A stretch of DNA of 5,643 nucleotides from Candidatus Methanoplasma sp. (GTDB lineage: Archaea; Thermoplasmatota; Thermoplasmata; Methanomassiliicoccales; Methanomethylophilaceae): NCBI GenBank assembly GCA_031256615.1, contig JAIRQG010000030.1, positions 1 to 5,643 of the forward strand, read 5' to 3'. Below the pieces are notes generated by a model that ran no database searches, had not been told where the DNA came from, and was given only the letters and a program-made list of their open reading frames with translations. Shown piece after piece: positions 5,429 to 5,643 of the stretch. Numbering within the stretch: the stretch's first letter is position 1; the number at the start of each line of letters is the position of its first letter. The position numbers and the translations under genes are program-made.

Positions 5429-5643
5429 ACTGCCACCTCCATCACAACGGGCACGGTCCTGCCGTCTGCGGATGCCAACAAGAAAACGAATCTTTCGCCG
5501 TCGGTCTTGCCGTCCATGTTCCCGACGGTCACATGTCTGCCGCTGAACCCGAGCTCTCCCGGAACCTCGCATGCGAACGATATCCCTCTGAGCCCGTACC
5601 TGTCCATTTCCGATATCAAACGCGTCTCAATGTCTCCGGCGAC
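5419..5643 (-). CDS. C-terminal part of an unrecognised protein upstream of the pilin-like gene
   Basis: The frame is open from the right edge of the window to a TGA at 5419-5421, giving 74 residues that begin VAGDIETRLISEMDRYGLRG and end DGRTVPVVMEVAVCV. The N-terminus is outside the window, so no signal peptide or domain start can be seen. A TTG at 5619 is in frame but is not needed as a start. The segment is mixed polar and beta-strand-like, with no catalytic motif. Its last 10 bases overlap the pilin-like gene, which is typical of co-translated partners. The alternating hydrophobic tail resembles that of the downstream pilin-like protein, so I infer that it may be another secreted or pilin-like subunit of the same cluster. 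The function is unknown. Confidence 0.7.
   Translation of the reverse strand, partial: VAGDIETRLISEMDRYGLRGISFACEVPGELGFSGRHVTVGNMDGKTDGERFVFLLASADGRTVPVVMEVAVCV
5436..5440 (-). promoter_or_regulatory. Ribosome binding site that fixes a GTG start
   Basis: The minus strand reads GGAGG here, 7 nt before the GTG at 5428. It lies inside the last codons of the upstream gene and points to translational coupling of the two overlapping genes. Confidence 0.7.

Noticed and set aside
5429..5572. Longer N-terminus for the pilin-like protein
   Set aside because: The extra 48 residues are very rich in Arg and overlap the upstream gene in another frame. The GTG at 5428 has an ideal ribosome site and places the charged leader and hydrophobic helix at the N-terminus.

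Overview
The window looks like chromosomal DNA from an archaeon. The evidence is an archaeal-type cofactor-independent phosphoglycerate mutase (ApgM), a compact-motif iron-sulfur flavoprotein of the kind common in methanogens, AT-rich TATA-like boxes upstream of genes, clear Shine-Dalgarno sites, and short secreted proteins with a pilin-like (class III) leader. Base composition is roughly balanced. My best guess is a Methanomassiliicoccales/Thermoplasmata-type methanogen; this is inferred from gene content and protein flavour, not from a marker gene.

Layout. Bases 1-657 (minus) hold most of an alpha/beta hydrolase whose C-terminus lies beyond the left edge. A 234-bp divergent intergenic region (658-891) carries TATA-like boxes and an imperfect palindrome. 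On the plus strand follow an HTH-cupin regulator (892-1446) and, 9 bp later, an AMP-forming acyl-CoA synthetase (1456-3108), an apparent two-gene operon. A 59-bp gap with a BRE/TATA-like element precedes a second unit: an iron-sulfur flavoprotein (3168-3746) and apgM (3749-4987), separated by 2 bp. apgM meets a minus-strand gene stop-to-stop with no bases between them. That minus-strand unit (4988-5643, entering from the right edge) holds two overlapping genes: a pilin-like secreted protein and the C-terminal part of an unrecognised protein.

How the genes may work together. The regulator probably senses a small molecule through its cupin domain and controls the synthetase, and possibly the divergent hydrolase. 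Together they suggest uptake and activation of a carboxylic acid to its CoA thioester. The flavoprotein and ApgM are likely co-translated; ApgM serves glycolysis/gluconeogenesis. The most unusual details are a four-cysteine cluster in ApgM (C259, C262, C273, C277) next to a [4Fe-4S]-type flavoprotein, and the zero-base convergent junction at 4987/4988. I see no mobile element, CRISPR array, tRNA or rRNA, and no convincing entirely new system.
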